64,000 nt of DNA from an uncultured bacterium (GTDB lineage: Bacteria; Verrucomicrobiota; Lentisphaeria; Victivallales; UBA1829): NCBI GenBank assembly GCA_949292215.1, contig CASEYW010000034.1, forward strand, positions 1 to 64,000, written 5' to 3'. Position 1 is the stretch's first letter; every line of letters starts with the position of its first letter. The position numbers and the translations under genes were made by a program. The notes beneath the pieces are model-generated. The model did not search any database, had not been told where the DNA came from, and saw only the letters and a program-made list of their open reading frames with translations. Below are positions 61,766 through 64,000 of this stretch, one piece after another.

Positions 61766-62791
61766 ATGTCAGAGTTGAAATATCTTGAGCCCCTGATGAA
61801 ACGGGGCAACGACTTTCTCGGAACAAAATATCCTATCATCTGCGGCGCCATGACATGGGTGTCGGAACCGAATCTTGTCGCCTCGGTCAGCAATGCGGGC
61901 TGCTTCGGCTGCCTTGCAGGGGGAAATGCACCCACGGAGATTCTCCGGCAGCAGATTGAGCAGGTGAGATCGCTCACCGACCGTTCCTTTGCGGTCAATC
62001 TGATCACGATTGCGCCGGCCTATCAGGAACATCTTGCGATGCTGAAGGATGTCAAGGTTCCGTACATCGTATTTGCCGGAAGTTTCCCGAAAGAGAAAGA
62101 GGTTATCGCCGCCAAGGAGACGGGAGCGAAAGTGCTCTGCTTCGCCTCGACCATCTCCATCGCGGAACGAATGATCAAATTCGGAGCAGACGCCATCATT
62201 CTGGAAGGCAGTGAAGCCGGCGGACACATCGGGCATGTCTCCTCCGTGGTTCTCATGCAGCAGGTGCTGTTCCGTTTCGCAGACCAGATTCCGATGTTCT
62301 GTGCAGGCGGCATCGCGACCGGAAAAATGATCGCTCATACCCTTTTGATGGGCGCAGCCGGGGCCCAGCTTGGAACCCGTTTCGTCATGACTGAAGAGTG
62401 CAAGGCCCATCCGAAATTCAAGGAAGTGTTCAGCAAAGCCAATGCCCGTGACGCCATTGCAACGCCGCAGTTCGATTCGAAACTTCCCGTTGTCTCCGTC
62501 CGTTCGCTCAAGAACAAGGGGATGGAACAGTTTGGCAAACTCCAGCTCAGCCTTCTCAAACAGCTTGAAACGGGGGAGATTCACCGTCAGGAGGCACAGG
62601 AGCAGGTGGAACGCTTCTGGGTCGGCGCGCTCCGCAAGGCGGTTGTTGAAGGAGATGTGGACCACGGCTCTCTGATGGCGGGACAGTCCGTCGGACTTGT
62701 CGATAAAATTGTTCCGATCCGGGACCTGATCCACGAACTCGTAACGGATGCTGAAAAAGAGCTCGAACTCGTCAAATCGAAGCTCGGCTGA
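61766..62791 (+). CDS. Nitronate monooxygenase / FabK-like flavoenzyme
   Basis: 341 residues of the FMN-dependent NMO/enoyl-ACP reductase II superfamily. It shows the N-terminal P-I-I-C-G-A-M-T-W-V, E-G-S-E-A-G-G-H-I-G and F-C-A-G-G-I-A-T-G motifs. In an anaerobe, a FabK-type enoyl-ACP reductase is as likely as nitronate oxidation; sequence alone does not decide. It is followed five bases later by an ABC exporter gene and has its own promoter. Confidence 0.82.
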   Translation: MSELKYLEPLMKRGNDFLGTKYPIICGAMTWVSEPNLVASVSNAGCFGCLAGGNAPTEILRQQIEQVRSLTDRSFAVNLITIAPAYQEHLAMLKDVKVPYIVFAGSFPKEKEVIAAKETGAKVLCFASTISIAERMIKFGADAIILEGSEAGGHIGHVSSVVLMQQVLFRFADQIPMFCAGGIATGKMIAHTLLMGAAGAQLGTRFVMTEECKAHPKFKEVFSKANARDAIATPQFDSKLPVVSVRSLKNKGMEQFGKLQLSLLKQLETGEIHRQEAQEQVERFWVGALRKAVVEGDVDHGSLMAGQSVGLVDKIVPIRDLIHELVTDAEKELELVKSKLG

Positions 62792-62796
62792 AATCC

Positions 62797-64000
62797 ATGC
62801 GGGAACCCGGTAAAAAACCATCCTTCACGGATGCGTGGCGCAACGTCAAGGTCTTTGTCTCCTACTACAAACCGTACAAAGTCCTGGCGGCGGCTGATCT
62901 GGTCTCAATCCTGGCGCAGTCAGGGTTGACGATCCTTCTGCCGATGGTCGTTTACCGGGTTTTCAATGATTATCTGCCGCAGATGGACCTCCGGAAACTC
63001 CTGATTGCGGCAGCTCTCCTGTTCGTTCTGACCGCACTCATCAGCGGTGCGGAATACGTGAGTCTGCGCTGGGGCCACATCCTCGGAGCCCGCATGGAAG
63101 CCGATATGCGGAGGGATATCTTTTCGCATATCCAGAAACTTTCCTTCAACTATTTCGACCGCACCAAAACGGGACACATCATGTCCCGTATCTCCAATGA
63201 CCTGACCATGCTTGCGGAGACGGCGCACCATGCGCCGGAAGACCTGCTTATCTCGACATTGACTCTGACGGGCGCATTCATTGTCATGTTCAGCATCAAT
63301 CCGCTGCTGGCGGCAATTACACTGATTCCCCTCCCCTTCATCATCGTATGGGGATCGATTTTCCAGACGCGGATGCGCCGGGGATTCCGCAGTGTACGGG
63401 AAAAAATCGCAGAGATCAATCGAAGCGTGGAGAACTCCATTCAGGGAGTCCGGGAGGTCAAATCCTTCACAAACGAGGGAATGGAGATCACAAAATTCAA
63501 AAAAGTGAATGTTTCGTTTCTTTCCGCAAAGGAAGAGGTCTATTCCACGCTGGCATCCTTCCACGCGGGGGAAAAATTCCTGATGCAGTCCTACTCGCTT
63601 CTTTTCATTGGCGCCGGTGCACTTCTTGCATATTACGAAAAAGCGGATATTCCACAGATCATCGCTTTCTTCATGTATTCCCGCTATATCACGATGCCGA
63701 TGATGAGAGCGCTCAGTTTCACGGAACAGTTTCAGCAGGCGTCCTCGGCGTTTGAACGGTTTCAGGAAGTCATGCTGGAAAATCCTGATCTCAAGGATGC
63801 TCCGGACGCAGTGGCTCCGGACAGAATCCGCGGAACCATCCGCTTCAATGATGTTTCGTTTTCATACCCGTCGCGTCCGGATTCGGATGTGATCGACCAT
63901 GTCTCCTTTGAAGTGAAAGCGGGGACTACGGTAGCTCTTGTCGGAGAATCCGGTGCAGGAAAGTCCACGATTGCATCGCTGATTCCGCGCTTCTACGACG
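62797..64000 (+). CDS. MsbA-like ABC exporter, 3' end outside window
   Basis: 401 codons are visible from the ATG at 62797, with no stop before the window ends. Six membrane segments (about 28-330) precede an ATPase domain that has reached Walker A (GESGAGKST). The intracellular coupling segments (F-D-R-T-K-T-G-H-I-M-S-R-I-S-N-D, E-V-K-S-F-T-N-E) are typical of lipid or drug exporters. It resembles the 51867 exporter in layout. The cargo is unknown; it is co-transcribed with the flavoenzyme. Confidence 0.9.
   Translation, partial: MREPGKKPSFTDAWRNVKVFVSYYKPYKVLAAADLVSILAQSGLTILLPMVVYRVFNDYLPQMDLRKLLIAAALLFVLTALISGAEYVSLRWGHILGARMEADMRRDIFSHIQKLSFNYFDRTKTGHIMSRISNDLTMLAETAHHAPEDLLISTLTLTGAFIVMFSINPLLAAITLIPLPFIIVWGSIFQTRMRRGFRSVREKIAEINRSVENSIQGVREVKSFTNEGMEITKFKKVNVSFLSAKEEVYSTLASFHAGEKFLMQSYSLLFIGAGALLAYYEKADIPQIIAFFMYSRYITMPMMRALSFTEQFQQASSAFERFQEVMLENPDLKDAPDAVAPDRIRGTIRFNDVSFSYPSRPDSDVIDHVSFEVKAGTTVALVGESGAGKSTIASLIPRFYD

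Noticed and set aside
1..64000. CRISPR array, IS element or prophage
   Set aside because: No regularly spaced direct repeats, transposase or integrase motifs, or phage structural genes were seen.

Overview
The window looks like chromosome of an anaerobic, polysaccharide-degrading member of the Lentisphaerota (Victivallis-like). The grounds are several H-X9-DG pseudopilins with FTLIELL-type leaders, each coupled to a LacI- or GntR-type regulator and followed by a very large secreted glycosidase. Other support comes from NifU/NifS, oxygen-sensitive radical SAM enzymes, and a moderately GC-rich, Gram-negative gene set (LolA, lytic transglycosylase, HlyD/ABC export). The assignment is inferred from family content, not from rRNA. 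I see no rRNA, IS element, prophage or CRISPR array.

Layout. 2-775: end of an EamA transporter. 816-1433: a pseudopilin-like membrane protein. 1783-4771: nifU-nifS and an AmmeMemoRadiSam-type radical SAM gene. 5009-10596: sugar-response module 1 (LacI regulator, pseudopilin, CBM protein, CBM-glycosidase). 10927-12504: a double thioredoxin/ankyrin protein. 12508-19105, minus strand: a TPR lipoprotein, then a tightly coupled aspS-SLT-DUF3047-larC-hemW operon read from 19105 down. 19272-21356: an orphan peptide-type ABC permease and a three-repeat HNH-associated protein. 21547-26921: module 2 (GntR-type regulator, pseudopilin, GH42-like enzyme). 27064-29187: guaA-rsmD.

29196-40500, minus strand: ten tightly packed genes forming an aryl-polyene/flexirubin-like biosynthesis and export locus. 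In transcription order they are FabG-type reductase, CrtI-type oxidoreductase, ketosynthase, ACP, acyltransferase, PaaK-type ligase, radical SAM-hotdog fusion, LolA-like carrier, MMPL exporter fused to a DUF3261-like lipoprotein domain, and an ApeI-like hotdog protein. The two fusions and the small gene set make this the most unusual system here. It is divergent from an anti-sigma kinase/SpoIIE phosphatase pair (40710-43048) that could link it to signalling.

43146-49530: an unknown secreted protein, a short pseudopilin, a GH28 enzyme, tyrS, a zinc-ribbon protein, an unknown secreted protein and a cardiolipin synthase. 49680-54854: a DUF4173 membrane protein, tRNA-Gln(CUG) and an ABC-HlyD export pair behind a long structured leader. 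55064-60276: module 3 (GntR/LacI-type regulator behind nested palindromes, pseudopilin, GH5-like enzyme). 60417-64000: DUF362 ferredoxin-like protein, nitronate monooxygenase/FabK-like enzyme and a second ABC exporter cut by the window end.

Together the window shows housekeeping genes interleaved with three copies of one architecture (regulator, translationally coupled pseudopilin, secreted glycosidase) and one specialised lipid/polyene locus. Each module has sequence signs of autoregulation at its regulator promoter.
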